Notes under the pieces: generated by a model | Databases searched by the model: none | Told to the model about the DNA's origin: nothing | The model's input: the letters and a program-made list of their open reading frames with translations, nothing else | Assembly: GCF_000298175.1 (NCBI RefSeq) | Contig: NZ_BAGZ01000005.1 | Span: forward strand, 310,001-374,000 | DNA from: Austwickia chelonae NBRC 105200 | GTDB lineage: Bacteria > Actinomycetota > Actinomycetes > Actinomycetales > Dermatophilaceae | Length of the DNA: 64,000 bases | Direction: 5' to 3' | Program-made: the position numbers and the translations under genes | Shown: in pieces, positions 30,815 through 39,016 of the stretch | Layout: each line of letters begins with the position of its first letter | Position numbering within the stretch: position 1 is the stretch's first letter

Positions 30815-31540
30815 TCAGTAGCCGACCGTCCACCAACCGGGAACGCGCTTCAGCCACACGCCGAAGAGGTCGCCCGGTGTCCGCTTGGCCGAGGCTGCTT
30901 CGGTGATCGGGATTTCGACGACATCGGAGGGGGCCTGCTTCGGCGGAGCGACCGGAGCCTGCTTCGGCGGAGCGACCGGAGCCTGCTTCGGCGGAGCGAC
31001 CGGAGCCTGCTTCGGCGGAGCGGCCGGGGAGCCGGGCTTCAGCGGGGAGCCCGGGCCCTTGCTCAAGTTCATGACCCAGAACTTGGTACCCGACGGGGAG
31101 ACCGTCATCGCGATGGAGATCTGGTCGAACGTGGGGTTGAGCATGTTCTTGCGGTGTCCCGGGGAGCTCATCCATCCGTCGACGACAGCCTTGGAGGACT
31201 GGTAGCCCATGGCGACGTTCTCTGAAGCAGTGGACTGCTTGCACCCGGACATGATGGCGGTCATCTGCTGATGTGACAGCGAACCCTGTCGGGCGATGGT
31301 GTCCGACCACTTCTCGGAGTAGGTCTGCAGGCAGGTGTTCCAGACGACAGGACCGGCTCCGTTGGCTGCGCGCTGCTCGTTGGTGAGTCGCACGACCTCC
31401 TGCATGGTGGCCATGTCGGAGGACGCAGACACGACGGGAGCGGCGGCAGGAGCAGTCGGAGCCGCTTGCGCCGCCGGAGCTGCGGCGGACAACGGTGAAG
31501 CTGCCAAGGTGAGCGCCGCCGCGAGGGGAACGAAATGCAT
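30815..31540 (-). CDS. secreted CAP/SCP-domain protein with Pro/Lys repeat
   Basis: A 241-residue exported protein. Residues 1-27 look like a signal peptide, followed by an Ala/Pro-rich linker. The CAP domain covers ~45-165, with VRLTNEQRAANGAGPVVWN, SLSHQQMT, ASENVAMG, GWMSSPGHRKNMLNPTF and FWVMNLS, which are the family's usual blocks including the metal-site histidines. After it come four copies of APPKQAPV-like octapeptides (~176-207), then a tail ending WWTVGY. CAP proteins bind sterols or other lipids or act on cell surfaces in different organisms; the role here is unknown. It lies among secreted protease genes and has its own terminator. Confidence 0.9.
   Translation of the reverse strand: MHFVPLAAALTLAASPLSAAAPAAQAAPTAPAAAPVVSASSDMATMQEVVRLTNEQRAANGAGPVVWNTCLQTYSEKWSDTIARQGSLSHQQMTAIMSGCKQSTASENVAMGYQSSKAVVDGWMSSPGHRKNMLNPTFDQISIAMTVSPSGTKFWVMNLSKGPGSPLKPGSPAAPPKQAPVAPPKQAPVAPPKQAPVAPPKQAPSDVVEIPITEAASAKRTPGDLFGVWLKRVPGWWTVGY
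30933..31028. repeat. 24-bp tandem repeat, 4 copies, inside the CAP gene
   Basis: The 24-base unit GCCTGCTTCGGCGGAGCGAC+CGGA occurs at 30933, 30957, 30981 and 31005; the first three copies are identical and the last has two changes. Each unit encodes one octapeptide, so copy-number change keeps the frame. Confidence 0.95.
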
Positions 31541-31731
31541 GATGAGTTAGTCCTCTCAGACGCTTGAGCGTCGTTGAATACTGGCGTGGCGTTTGCCGCA
31601 TGTGGTGTTGCCACAGCCTGATGCTCGAGCGGCGTGAGGACATCACCACAAGCAGCAGTCGCGTTGGCAAGGGTAGACCCTGGTCATTGTTCCGCCTACC
31701 TCTCAGGACCTCTTTCCTGACCGCGTGCGTG

Positions 31732-31770
31732 AGTGGGGGCACCGACTCCCGAGTTGTCGGCGCCCCCACT
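31732..31770 (-). terminator. hairpin after the first trypsin-like gene
   Basis: Stem AGTGGGGGC-CCGAC with one A/C mismatch and a 9-nt loop, 32 bases after the stop of the gene at 31802. No clear U-tract. Confidence 0.7.
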
Positions 31771-31801
31771 GATGAGCAGACGAAGCTGTGTTTTTCCTGT
31801 A

Positions 31802-32674
31802 TCAGCCGAGAGAACCCATCGTTCTCCACAGCAGTTGAGAGCCCAGGTAGGAGTAGATTCCGGGGCCTCCCTGCGCAGCACAACCCGCGCCGCGGGAGAC
31901 CACGCCGATCTGGAGGTACTCGTCACGGCCGGGAACCTTGCGCAAGAGTGGCCCACCACTGTCGCCCTGGCAGGAGTCCTTGCCCTTGCGGCCCGCGCAG
32001 ATCTCGACCTCGCCGTTGATGTCGCGATCGGCGTTCACGAGGCATTCTTCCTGGGAAAGGATCGGCACATCGACTTTGCGCAGTCGCTCCGTTCCGCGGC
32101 CCAGATCGGTATCCGTATTCCCCCACCCGATCACGGTGGCCATGGATCCCGGCGCGATGAGTGCGTCAGTCCCCTTGGTGGGGACACGGACCGGAGCGAT
32201 GCCGGTGACCGGCTTGTCCAGGTGGACGATCGCCAGATCGAAACCCACCTGGTTCATGTGGTTCGGGTGGATGGTGATCCGGGGCTCTTTCGAGACCTCG
32301 CGCAATTCGACCTTGCGTTCCACACCTTGGTTCTTGTCGCTGTGGTTCGTACGGCCGATCACCGCGGTGACCTCGCTCACCGGGACACCGTTGCCTGCAC
32401 CGTCCGCGACGATATCGAGAACACAATGTGCTGCGGTCAGAACCATCGTGCTCCGATACAGAGAGCCTCCGCAGAAGTGTCCTCTCGAAGTCTGGAGGGA
32501 GACCATGAACGGGAACTCGTCCCGGGACGCGGCAACCCCCCCAATGATCTTGGCGGTGTCCTCCTCCCCACTGGGAGGGGCAGCTTGAGATCCAGTCGGG
32601 AAAAGGGTCGCAGCCATGGAAACCGCTAAACCCAGCAGGCCGAATCTACGCATCCTTCGCGTTGATTTTTTCAT
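31802..32674 (-). CDS. secreted trypsin-like serine protease
   Basis: A 290-residue exported S1A protease. A signal peptide covers ~1-31 (cut near GSQAA), a short pro-segment follows, and mature enzyme would start at I43 (AKIIGGVAA). The catalytic triad is H83 (LTAAHC), D146 (GFDLAIVHL) and S239 (GDSGGP). D233 in KDSCQGDSGG matches chymotrypsin Asp189, so cleavage after Arg or Lys is expected. GAGGAGG lies five bases before the ATG. The next gene upstream (32913) is a close paralogue; the pair looks like a duplication. CAP and trypsin genes run in the same direction but are separated by hairpins. Confidence 0.96.
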   Translation of the reverse strand: MKKSTRRMRRFGLLGLAVSMAATLFPTGSQAAPPSGEEDTAKIIGGVAASRDEFPFMVSLQTSRGHFCGGSLYRSTMVLTAAHCVLDIVADGAGNGVPVSEVTAVIGRTNHSDKNQGVERKVELREVSKEPRITIHPNHMNQVGFDLAIVHLDKPVTGIAPVRVPTKGTDALIAPGSMATVIGWGNTDTDLGRGTERLRKVDVPILSQEECLVNADRDINGEVEICAGRKGKDSCQGDSGGPLLRKVPGRDEYLQIGVVSRGAGCAAQGGPGIYSYLGSQLLWRTMGSLG

Positions 32675-32850
32675 TATTCCTCCTCAAGTTCTTCGAACAC
32701 CCGGGGGCGATCCATCAAAAGTCATCCACGCGTATCCATGCCGGAAATCCATTCATCGCCGCGATAGATGGATGGCACGCAGATCTGGCCACTTTTCTCC
32801 ATGCAGACAGGTCATTTCTTTCAAGGGGCGGCCGCCTCCGGTCATGGAAA

Positions 32851-32894
32851 GACATGTCGGGGTGTCACTCTCATCAGAGACACCCCGACATGTC
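32851..32894 (-). terminator. terminator after the second trypsin-like gene
   Basis: A perfect 16-bp stem (GACATGTCGGGGTGTC, 12-nt loop) starts 18 bases after the stop and is followed by TTTCC on the minus strand. Confidence 0.85.
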
Positions 32895-32912
32895 GTTGGT
32901 GAAGACGGAAGA

Positions 32913-33923
32913 TCAACGCAGCGCGTTGGCGAGCTTCCCCCGCGGTGCATTCTTGAGCCCGTCCATGACCTCGGAGGAGCTCACCGACGTGTAGAAGCCA
33001 GGCCCGCCCTGGTCCGCGCAACCCGAGCCCCAGGAGACGATGCCGATCTGGAAGTACTCGTCGCGACCGGGGATCTTGCGTAGCAGCGGTCCACCACTGT
33101 CGCCCTGGCAGGAGTCCTTGCCCTTACGGCCGGCGCAGATGTCCGACTTCGGGTTGAAGGACTTATCTGCGTTCGTGAGGCATTCCTCCTCGCTGAGGAT
33201 CGGAACGTCGACCTTGTGCAGACGGTCCGGGAAGCGCGAGAGGGTGGTGTCCATGTTTCCCCAGCCGATGACGGTGGCTATCGAGCCGGGCGCCAGCAGA
33301 CTGTCGGTGTTACCGGTGGGCAGACGCACCGGGACGATCCCGGAGACGTCCTCGTTCAGGTAGATGAGCGCCGCGTCGTAGCCGACGGCCTTGCCGTACT
33401 GAGGGTGCATGCTGATCTCGGGGACCTGCGAGTTTTCCCGGAATGCGATCTTGCGCACGACACCCTGCCTGGTGTCGGAGAGCTTGGTCCGGCCGATGAC
33501 CAGAGTGACCCTCGACGCCGGGGAGTCGGAGGTCGCGGGCGGCGTGGTGGGCGCCGGCGTGGTGGGCGCCGGGCTCGGGGTGGATGTCGGAGGAGCAGGC
33601 GTGGTCGGGGCCGGAGTGGGCGCATCCGACCGCTCCACCGAAGGTGGTGGGAGCAGGTCGTTGACGCAATGTGCTGCGGTCAGGACGGTTCCGGCATTGA
33701 GCAGACTTCCACCACAGAAATGTTCACCATCACGCTGCAGGGAAACCATGAACGGGAATTCGTCCTGGGATGCAGCGACTCCACCAACGATATTCGTCGA
33801 ATCTTTACCAGGTTCACTATCAGGGGCTGCGGCATTGACACCGAAAGGCGCCAAACCCATTCCGAGGGCGGCAACTGCCAGGACTGCACCCAACCTGCGT
33901 GCACTAAATGCTGAACCCTTCAT
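32913..33923 (-). CDS. secreted trypsin-like protease with Pro/Thr-rich insert
   Basis: A 336-residue exported S1A protease, paralogue of the gene at 31802. Signal peptide ~1-32, activation site before I45-V-G-G, triad H85 (LTAAHC), D183 (GYDAALIYL) and S276 (GDSGGP), and D270 at the trypsin-specificity position. Between H85 and D183, at about 91-137, there is a low-complexity insert rich in Pro, Thr and Ser (APTPAPTTPAPPTSTPSPAP within it) where the paralogue has only a short loop. Such stretches are normally linkers between domains, not loops inside a protease. AAGGAG lies five bases before the ATG at 33923. The frame stays open upstream for 3 kb against valS, which is an artefact. Confidence 0.95.
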   Translation of the reverse strand: MKGSAFSARRLGAVLAVAALGMGLAPFGVNAAAPDSEPGKDSTNIVGGVAASQDEFPFMVSLQRDGEHFCGGSLLNAGTVLTAAHCVNDLLPPPSVERSDAPTPAPTTPAPPTSTPSPAPTTPAPTTPPATSDSPASRVTLVIGRTKLSDTRQGVVRKIAFRENSQVPEISMHPQYGKAVGYDAALIYLNEDVSGIVPVRLPTGNTDSLLAPGSIATVIGWGNMDTTLSRFPDRLHKVDVPILSEEECLTNADKSFNPKSDICAGRKGKDSCQGDSGGPLLRKIPGRDEYFQIGIVSWGSGCADQGGPGFYTSVSSSEVMDGLKNAPRGKLANALR

Positions 33924-34310
33924 GACGCTCCTTAATCTCCAAGCGTGCGGATCGTGCCGTGCCCGACACTTGGAGACAGCCTCTCTGCCTTTCTGGAAAT
34001 ATATCCAGGGACTTGACGCTCTTCTGACTTTTTTTAGCGAAGTATGGACACCCTGATAGATACATTTGTCTTGACGCGACACGCCTGCAGAATGCGTCAG
34101 AAATGGCCTGAGGCAAGTAGAATTCGACCCTTTTCTGCCGTTCAGGATCCTCTGGGCGCACCGGACCCGCACCGACCGTCCATGGAGACTTCGGCGTCGA
34201 GACCACCGGCACAGGCCGACGGCTTCGCTGGGAAGCGGCAGCTTCGAGGACCGGCCTGAAACGGGATACGAAGTGGAACCCCCGCCCCACCATCTGGGAA
34301 GATTCCCCTC
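33924..34310. other. divergent intergenic region between trypsin 2 and valS
   Basis: 387 bases without a gene. The part next to the protease is less GC-rich. At 33993-34008 an imperfect palindrome CTGGAAATATATCCAG contains TATATT on the minus strand, a possible -10 for the protease or an operator. TTGACG occurs twice on the plus strand (near 34013 and 34067), without a convincing -10 partner. No T-box sequence is seen before valS. Confidence 0.5.
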
Positions 34311-36965
34311 ATGACGATGCCTGCCCACCGTGACCAGAAACCCCAGAACCCGCAGGTCCCCGAGAAACCCTCGGTAGACGGACTCGAGGACAAGTGGGCT
34401 CCGGTATGGCATGAACAGGGCATTTACCGATTCGATCGCAGCCGTGCCGTCGCACTGCCCCGTGAGCAGATCTACTCCATCGACACCCCGCCCCCCACTG
34501 CCAGCGGTTCGCTGCACGTGGGGCACGTCTTCAGTTACACCCACACCGACTGCCTCGCCCGGTACAAACGGATGCGCGGCCTCGAGGTCTTCTACCCGAT
34601 GGGTTGGGACGACAACGGGTTGCCCACCGAGAAGCGGGTGCAGAACTACTACGGTGTGCGAGGTGACGCCTCTCTGCCCTATGTGGAGGGTTACCAGCCG
34701 AAGTACCGCGGGAACATGTCCGCCAAGGACGTCAAGGACGCCTCCAAGCAGGAGGCCGTCTCCCGACGCAATTTCATCGAACTCTGCGACGAACGCACCG
34801 TCGAGGACGAGAAGACCTTCGAGGCCCTGTGGCGCCGGTTGGGACTGTCCGTCGACTGGGACATCACCTACCGCACGATCGACGACCGGTCCCGCGCGGT
34901 GAGCCAGCAGGCGTTCCTGGAACATCTCGCCGCCGGTGCGGCGTATCAGGCCGAGGCTCCGGGGCTGTGGGATGTCACCTATCAGACTGCGGTGGCGCAG
35001 GCCGAGTTGGAAGCCCGGGACTACCCCGGCCATTACCACCGGGTGGCGTTCACCCGCGCCGACGGCACCCCGATCCATATCGAGACCACGCGTCCCGAGC
35101 TGCTCCCCGCCTGTGTTGCTCTCATCGCGCACCCTGACGACGAGCGTTACCAGCCGCTCTTCGGTACGACGGTGACCAGTCCGGTATTCGGCGTGGAGCT
35201 TCCGGTTCTGGCGCACCCCGATGCCGAGATGGACAAGGGCGCGGGCATCGCCATGTGTTGCACCTTCGGTGATCTGACCGACGTCACGTGGTGGCGTGAA
35301 CTGCAGTTGCCGATGCGTTCCTTGATCACCAGGAACGGACGCCTGTCGGCGGAGACTCCGGACTGGCTCTCCGGCGAAGGCGCAGCTTTCTACGCCGAAC
35401 ATGTCGCAGGCAAGAGCACATACGCCGCCCGCACCGGCATCGTCGATCAGTTGCGCAGGGAGGGTTCGCTCGACGGCGAGCCCGCGCCCACGCAGCGTAA
35501 GGCGAACTTCTACGAGCGCGGCGAGAAACCGTTGGAGATCGTCACCAGTCGTCAGTGGTACATCCGCAACGGCGGACGGGACGAAGCATTGCGCGCTTCG
35601 CTCATCGAGCGGGGCAAACAGCTCGCCTTCCACCCCGATTTCATGCGAGTTCGATACGAGAACTGGGTCGGCGGACTCAACGGCGACTGGCTCGTCTCCC
35701 GTCAACGGTTCTTCGGCATCCCGATCCCCCTGTGGTATTCGATCGACGAACAGGGTGAGCCACGGTATGACGCGCCGATCGTGCCCGGCCTCGACCAACT
35801 GCCGATCGACCCGTCCTCCGATGTCCCCGCTGGTTATACCGCTGACCAACGCGATGTCCCCGGTGGTTTCACCGGTGATCCGGACGTCATGGACACCTGG
35901 GCCACGTCTTCGCTGTCCCCGCAGCTGACCACCGGGTGGGGCCACGGTCGGGGATCTGATCCTGAGCTCTTCGGCAAGTTGTTCCCGATGGATCTGCGAC
36001 CGCAGGGGCAGGACATCATTCGCACCTGGCTGTTCTCCACCGTGGTCCGCGCCCATCATCTGCAGGATTCGCTGCCGTGGAAACACGCTGCCATCAGCGG
36101 CTGGATCCTGGACCCGGACCGCAAGAAAATGTCCAAATCCAAAGGAAATGCGGAGACTCCGGAGGGTCTGCTGCAACAACACGGCTCCGATGCGGTGCGT
36201 TACTGGGCCTGTTCGGCACGGTTGGGCACTGATGCGGCCTTCGACACCGGGCAGATGAAAGTGGGCCGCCGACTGGCGATCAAAGTGCTCAACGCCAGCA
36301 AGTTCGCCCTCGGGTTCGGCGAACCGTCCGATGAGAGTGGCGACTTGGCTGCTCTGGTGACCGAGCCACTCGATCTGGCGATGCTCGCTGCGCTGGCCGA
36401 GGTCGTCGACAAGGCCACCAAGGGTTTCGAAAACTACGATCACACACGCGCACTGGAGGACACCGAGACCTTTTTCTGGACCTTCTGTGACGACTACATC
36501 GAGCTGGTCAAGGACCGAGCCCACGGCTCGAGAGGAGAGCAGGCTGCAGCGTCGGCCCAGGCCGCTCTGCGCATCGCGCTCGACATCCTGTTGCGCTTGT
36601 TGGCCCCCTTCCTGCCCTATGCCACCGAAGAGGTCTGGAGCTGGTGGCGGTCTGGTTCGGTGCATCGTGCGATGTGGCCGTCGGTCGAGGAAGCCGGCCT
36701 TGCCAGGGGCGCTCAGGGCGACGCATCGCTGCTCGGTTCTGTGGGTTCGGCGCTCAGCGGAGTACGTAAAGCGAAGTCGGACGCCAAGGTCGGTATGAAG
36801 GCCGTGGTCACCACGGTCACCTTCGCAGGGTCGGCCGAATCGACGAGTCGGCTCCAGATTGCGGAAGCAGACCTGTTCGCGGCCGGACGCATTGCCGAGG
36901 CTTCTTATGCTTCGGCAGAGGCCTTCGAAGTGCGCGACGTCGTATTGGCTCCGCCGCAGAGCTGA
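34311..36965 (+). CDS. valS: valyl-tRNA synthetase
   Basis: An 884-residue class Ia synthetase that charges tRNA-Val. The HIGH-type motif is PTASGSLHVGHVFSYTHTD near residue 65 and the KMSKS motif is KKMSKSKGNAETPEG near 605. The editing domain includes THIETTRPELLPACVAL-like sequence (IHIETTRPELLPACVALI). It ends soon after the anticodon-binding domain and lacks a long C-terminal coiled coil. The start could also be the ATG two codons later. It interrupts the island of secreted protease genes and ends in a hairpin shared with the convergent gene at 37012. Confidence 0.97.
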   Translation: MTMPAHRDQKPQNPQVPEKPSVDGLEDKWAPVWHEQGIYRFDRSRAVALPREQIYSIDTPPPTASGSLHVGHVFSYTHTDCLARYKRMRGLEVFYPMGWDDNGLPTEKRVQNYYGVRGDASLPYVEGYQPKYRGNMSAKDVKDASKQEAVSRRNFIELCDERTVEDEKTFEALWRRLGLSVDWDITYRTIDDRSRAVSQQAFLEHLAAGAAYQAEAPGLWDVTYQTAVAQAELEARDYPGHYHRVAFTRADGTPIHIETTRPELLPACVALIAHPDDERYQPLFGTTVTSPVFGVELPVLAHPDAEMDKGAGIAMCCTFGDLTDVTWWRELQLPMRSLITRNGRLSAETPDWLSGEGAAFYAEHVAGKSTYAARTGIVDQLRREGSLDGEPAPTQRKANFYERGEKPLEIVTSRQWYIRNGGRDEALRASLIERGKQLAFHPDFMRVRYENWVGGLNGDWLVSRQRFFGIPIPLWYSIDEQGEPRYDAPIVPGLDQLPIDPSSDVPAGYTADQRDVPGGFTGDPDVMDTWATSSLSPQLTTGWGHGRGSDPELFGKLFPMDLRPQGQDIIRTWLFSTVVRAHHLQDSLPWKHAAISGWILDPDRKKMSKSKGNAETPEGLLQQHGSDAVRYWACSARLGTDAAFDTGQMKVGRRLAIKVLNASKFALGFGEPSDESGDLAALVTEPLDLAMLAALAEVVDKATKGFENYDHTRALEDTETFFWTFCDDYIELVKDRAHGSRGEQAAASAQAALRIALDILLRLLAPFLPYATEEVWSWWRSGSVHRAMWPSVEEAGLARGAQGDASLLGSVGSALSGVRKAKSDAKVGMKAVVTTVTFAGSAESTSRLQIAEADLFAAGRIAEASYASAEAFEVRDVVLAPPQS

Positions 36966-36976
36966 GGCTGTGAGGA

Positions 36977-37019
36977 GGGTATGAGCTGTGTCCACCAGTG
37001 GTGGGCGCAGCTCATACCC
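36977..37019. terminator. shared terminator of valS and the convergent gene
   Basis: A perfect 12-bp stem (GGGTATGAGCTG / CAGCTCATACCC) with a 19-nt loop. The right arm contains the stop codon of the minus-strand gene (37012-37014), so both transcripts can use it. Confidence 0.75.
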
Positions 37020-37743
37020 TGTTTCCGCCTCCTAGGGAAGTACCGGTGCGTTGACGCATCAGCCCGCCTTCCGGAGCGGTACGGAGGGTAGGGATCAGCA
37101 GATGAGAACGAGCTACGGCGCCGACGGATTCACCTGTGGCGCCAGGTGCGACGAGGAACCAGGGTTTGTTCCATCCGCCCAGCCCCAATTTGGCGTCGAT
37201 GAATCGTTCGCGCTGGGGAAAATCCACTGTGCCGGCAGAAGGCTCGTAGAGCAGTACCGTTCGGCTCCCTGGGTTGGCGAAGAGTAGACAGACATGTCGT
37301 GGTAGGAGGTCCTGCCCGATGTACATCAACACAGGAGCCCCTGGCCTGATCTGGGAGACGACCCGGTCGAAGACCTGTTGTCGGTCGATTCCGCGCATCG
37401 CTCTGGTGGTGATGACCCGGTAGGAGGAGCCCACGTCGGAGCTCCGCGCCTCCAGCTCGGCAAGCGCCCCCCACGGTGGTGTGCCGAGCTGCCTGGGCCA
37501 GGGCATCTGCAGTCGTCCCGGGTAGCTCCAAACCGAGTTGGTACGCCACATGGTGCGGCGTTCGGCGTCGGCGAACCGTTCGTCGGGAGTCCGGCGGTCT
37601 CCGGGGCTCCCGTCGATGACCCACGCCGCGTAACGGGCGTCCCGTAGCATCCGAGCGACGAGCAGGCAGGCAGCCCCGCAACTCACGGGGCTGTGCTGCT
37701 GTGGTCCCAGTTGACCGGGCCCCAATCGGAAGACGCGTGGCAT
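37012..37743 (-). CDS. unknown protein, possible C39/papain-like cysteine-peptidase fold
   Basis: A 243-residue protein that I cannot place in a named family. Near the N-terminus HSPVSCGAACLLVARMLRDA resembles the Gln-(x)-Cys helix of C39-like peptidases (Q15-Q16 before C22), and later PRHVCLLFAN provides a His in a strand, followed by LLYEPSAGTV as a candidate for the third residue; this order (Cys, His, Asp/Glu) is that of papain-like folds. No signal peptide is evident and no ABC transporter or bacteriocin peptide is next to it. The C-terminal ~35 residues are basic and low in complexity. The peptidase idea is inference; a substrate is not suggested. Confidence 0.6.
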   Translation of the reverse strand: MPRVFRLGPGQLGPQQHSPVSCGAACLLVARMLRDARYAAWVIDGSPGDRRTPDERFADAERRTMWRTNSVWSYPGRLQMPWPRQLGTPPWGALAELEARSSDVGSSYRVITTRAMRGIDRQQVFDRVVSQIRPGAPVLMYIGQDLLPRHVCLLFANPGSRTVLLYEPSAGTVDFPQRERFIDAKLGLGGWNKPWFLVAPGATGESVGAVARSHLLIPTLRTAPEGGLMRQRTGTSLGGGNRV

Positions 37744-37843
37744 TCTGCCATCCTGCCTGTAATCACCTCTCCGGAGCCAGAAGGAAGGGCCGAAGAACGA
37801 TCCTCACAGCATTCATTCAGGATGAGTTCGCTACGCTCCGTAC

Positions 37844-38563
37844 ATGTTTCCTATTTTCTTGAGGGCGTTTTTCACCAAAGATGCTTCCTGCAAGACGGAG
37901 ATCCAGGGCGCCGACCAGGCCCCTGGTGCAGCCGCGTCCCTCCCACGTCGACAGCGGCTGGCCAAGATCGTGGCGACCATCGCGGTGGCCCCTGCGATCG
38001 CTCTGGCGGCAGCACCCACCGCCTCTTACGCAGCCGCCCCCACACCCGGTGGCAACAACAGCACACAGGCTTCCAGCTACGCCCCCGGCGAGATCTCGAT
38101 GATCGAGCGCCTGTCGGCCGAGTATCTTGCGAAGACCTATGGGCTCTCCTTCAAGGAGGCGCTCAGCCGGGTCCGCGCTCAGCCGAAACACACGGCGAAT
38201 GCCCAACGTTTCCAGAAGAAGTTCGGCGACCGCATCACCGGAACCTTCATCGACCAGAAGCGCGGCAAGCTCATCGTGAACGTCGCCGACAAGAAGACGG
38301 CGTCCAAGATCAGGGGTTGCAAGGTCGAGGTGCATGTCGTCGGAGTGACGGCCTCTGGACTTGAAGGTATTCGCACCGAAGCCGAGAAGCGCCTGGGAGG
38401 CAAGCTGAACTCGGCTTCCGTGGACGCATCCCGCGCCATGGTCGTGATCGATGTGTCGGAAGAGGACCTCGAGTCCTCCCGCGCTGCGGTGAAGGACCTG
38501 AAGCGCGTCGAGATCACCTCCAGCGGCGGCAGCGTCTCCATCGGGTCTGCCCCTGTGAAATAA
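37844..38563 (+). CDS. orphan alpha-lytic-protease-type propeptide, no protease domain
   Basis: A 239-residue exported protein equal to the signal peptide and prodomain of the two streptogrisin-like proteases downstream, but with no catalytic domain. A 34-residue N-terminal extension precedes a signal sequence (RRQRLAKIVATIAVAPAIAL, cut near SYAAA). The prodomain covers ~82-225: IERLSAEYLAKTYGLSFKEA, FGDRITGTFIDQKRGKLIVN, AEKRLGGKLNSASVDASRAM. The protein stops just where the proteases pass into their linker. No TAGHC or GDSGG remnant follows in the next 450 bases. A TACGCT -10-like box ends six bases before the ATG, suggesting a leaderless message. Such propeptides fold and inhibit their proteases in cis; action in trans is a plausible inference. 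Confidence 0.88.
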   Translation: MFPIFLRAFFTKDASCKTEIQGADQAPGAAASLPRRQRLAKIVATIAVAPAIALAAAPTASYAAAPTPGGNNSTQASSYAPGEISMIERLSAEYLAKTYGLSFKEALSRVRAQPKHTANAQRFQKKFGDRITGTFIDQKRGKLIVNVADKKTASKIRGCKVEVHVVGVTASGLEGIRTEAEKRLGGKLNSASVDASRAMVVIDVSEEDLESSRAAVKDLKRVEITSSGGSVSIGSAPVK

Positions 38564-38582
38564 GCACAGCACTTCAGCCTGC

Positions 38583-38641
38583 AGGGCGCATCTGTTCGAG
38601 ATCGAACCTCGGTTCGAAATATATCTCGGCAGATGCGCCCT
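38583..38641 (+). terminator. hairpin after the orphan propeptide gene
   Basis: Arms AGGGCGCATCTG and CAGATGCGCCCT (12 bp) with an inner TCGAAC/GTTCGA stem, 19 bases after the stop, followed by TTCGC. Confidence 0.75.
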
Positions 38642-38769
38642 TTCGCATGCCCTCAGCGCAGAAGAGCGGCACGGAGATCGAACTGGGCATCCAGACGCAT
38701 GAACCTTCAGGAGAATGCCCCGTTCATGAAAATATAAGACAATTCATCTCAATAGTATTAATTCGAATC

Positions 38770-38800
38770 AAAGCGGACCAAGGTCCGCTTTCTCTTTTTA
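38770..38800 (+). terminator. textbook intrinsic terminator without an obvious gene
   Basis: Ten-bp stem AAAGCGGACC / GGTCCGCTTT with a 2-nt apparent loop, followed by CTCTTTTTA. It is over 200 bases past the propeptide gene and its own hairpin, so it may end a small RNA or serve as a back-up. Confidence 0.8.
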
Positions 38801-39016
38801 TTTAGATAATATACATTGCGCCCTTTTTTCGAGAAATTTCTAAAGTTCCCAAGAGTTCTCAGAATTTTTCCACCGAGATATCTGCGAACCGACTCTCGAT
38901 TGACTGTTTTATTTCAGCAAAAAGAGATCGCCCGCTGATTAATGCCAAAAATTACCACTGTCAACAAAAAAATATCATACAGCCAAAAGCCAGACCGTGC
39001 TGCTTAGATTCTCTAC

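Larger units (their letters stand above)
38564..39016 (+). other. AT-rich intergenic region with two terminators and a promoter
   Basis: 453 bases without a gene. A long hairpin at 38583-38641 (AGGGCGCATCTG arms with an inner stem) can end the orphan-propeptide transcript. From about 38730 to 39010 the sequence is very AT-rich, in strong contrast to its surroundings. It holds a second, textbook terminator at 38770-38800. TAGATT at 39005-39010 ends six bases before the ATG of the protease, as in leaderless genes. Confidence 0.7.

Noticed and set aside
30933-31028. Direct repeats considered as a CRISPR array
   Set aside because: Units are contiguous without spacers and keep the frame of a protein-coding repeat.
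33924-34310. A T-box or other riboswitch before valS
   Set aside because: No conserved T-box sequence (GGTGG-ACCGCG) or terminator/antiterminator pair was found.
33924-36995. Long open frame on the minus strand running through valS and joined to the second trypsin gene
   Set aside because: It is antisense to a complete valS, has no domain of its own, and a clear signal peptide with AAGGAG marks the trypsin start at 33923.
38564-39016. Remnant of a lost protease domain after the orphan propeptide
   Set aside because: None of the frames contains TAGHC-, GDSGG- or tail-like sequence; the region is AT-rich and non-coding.
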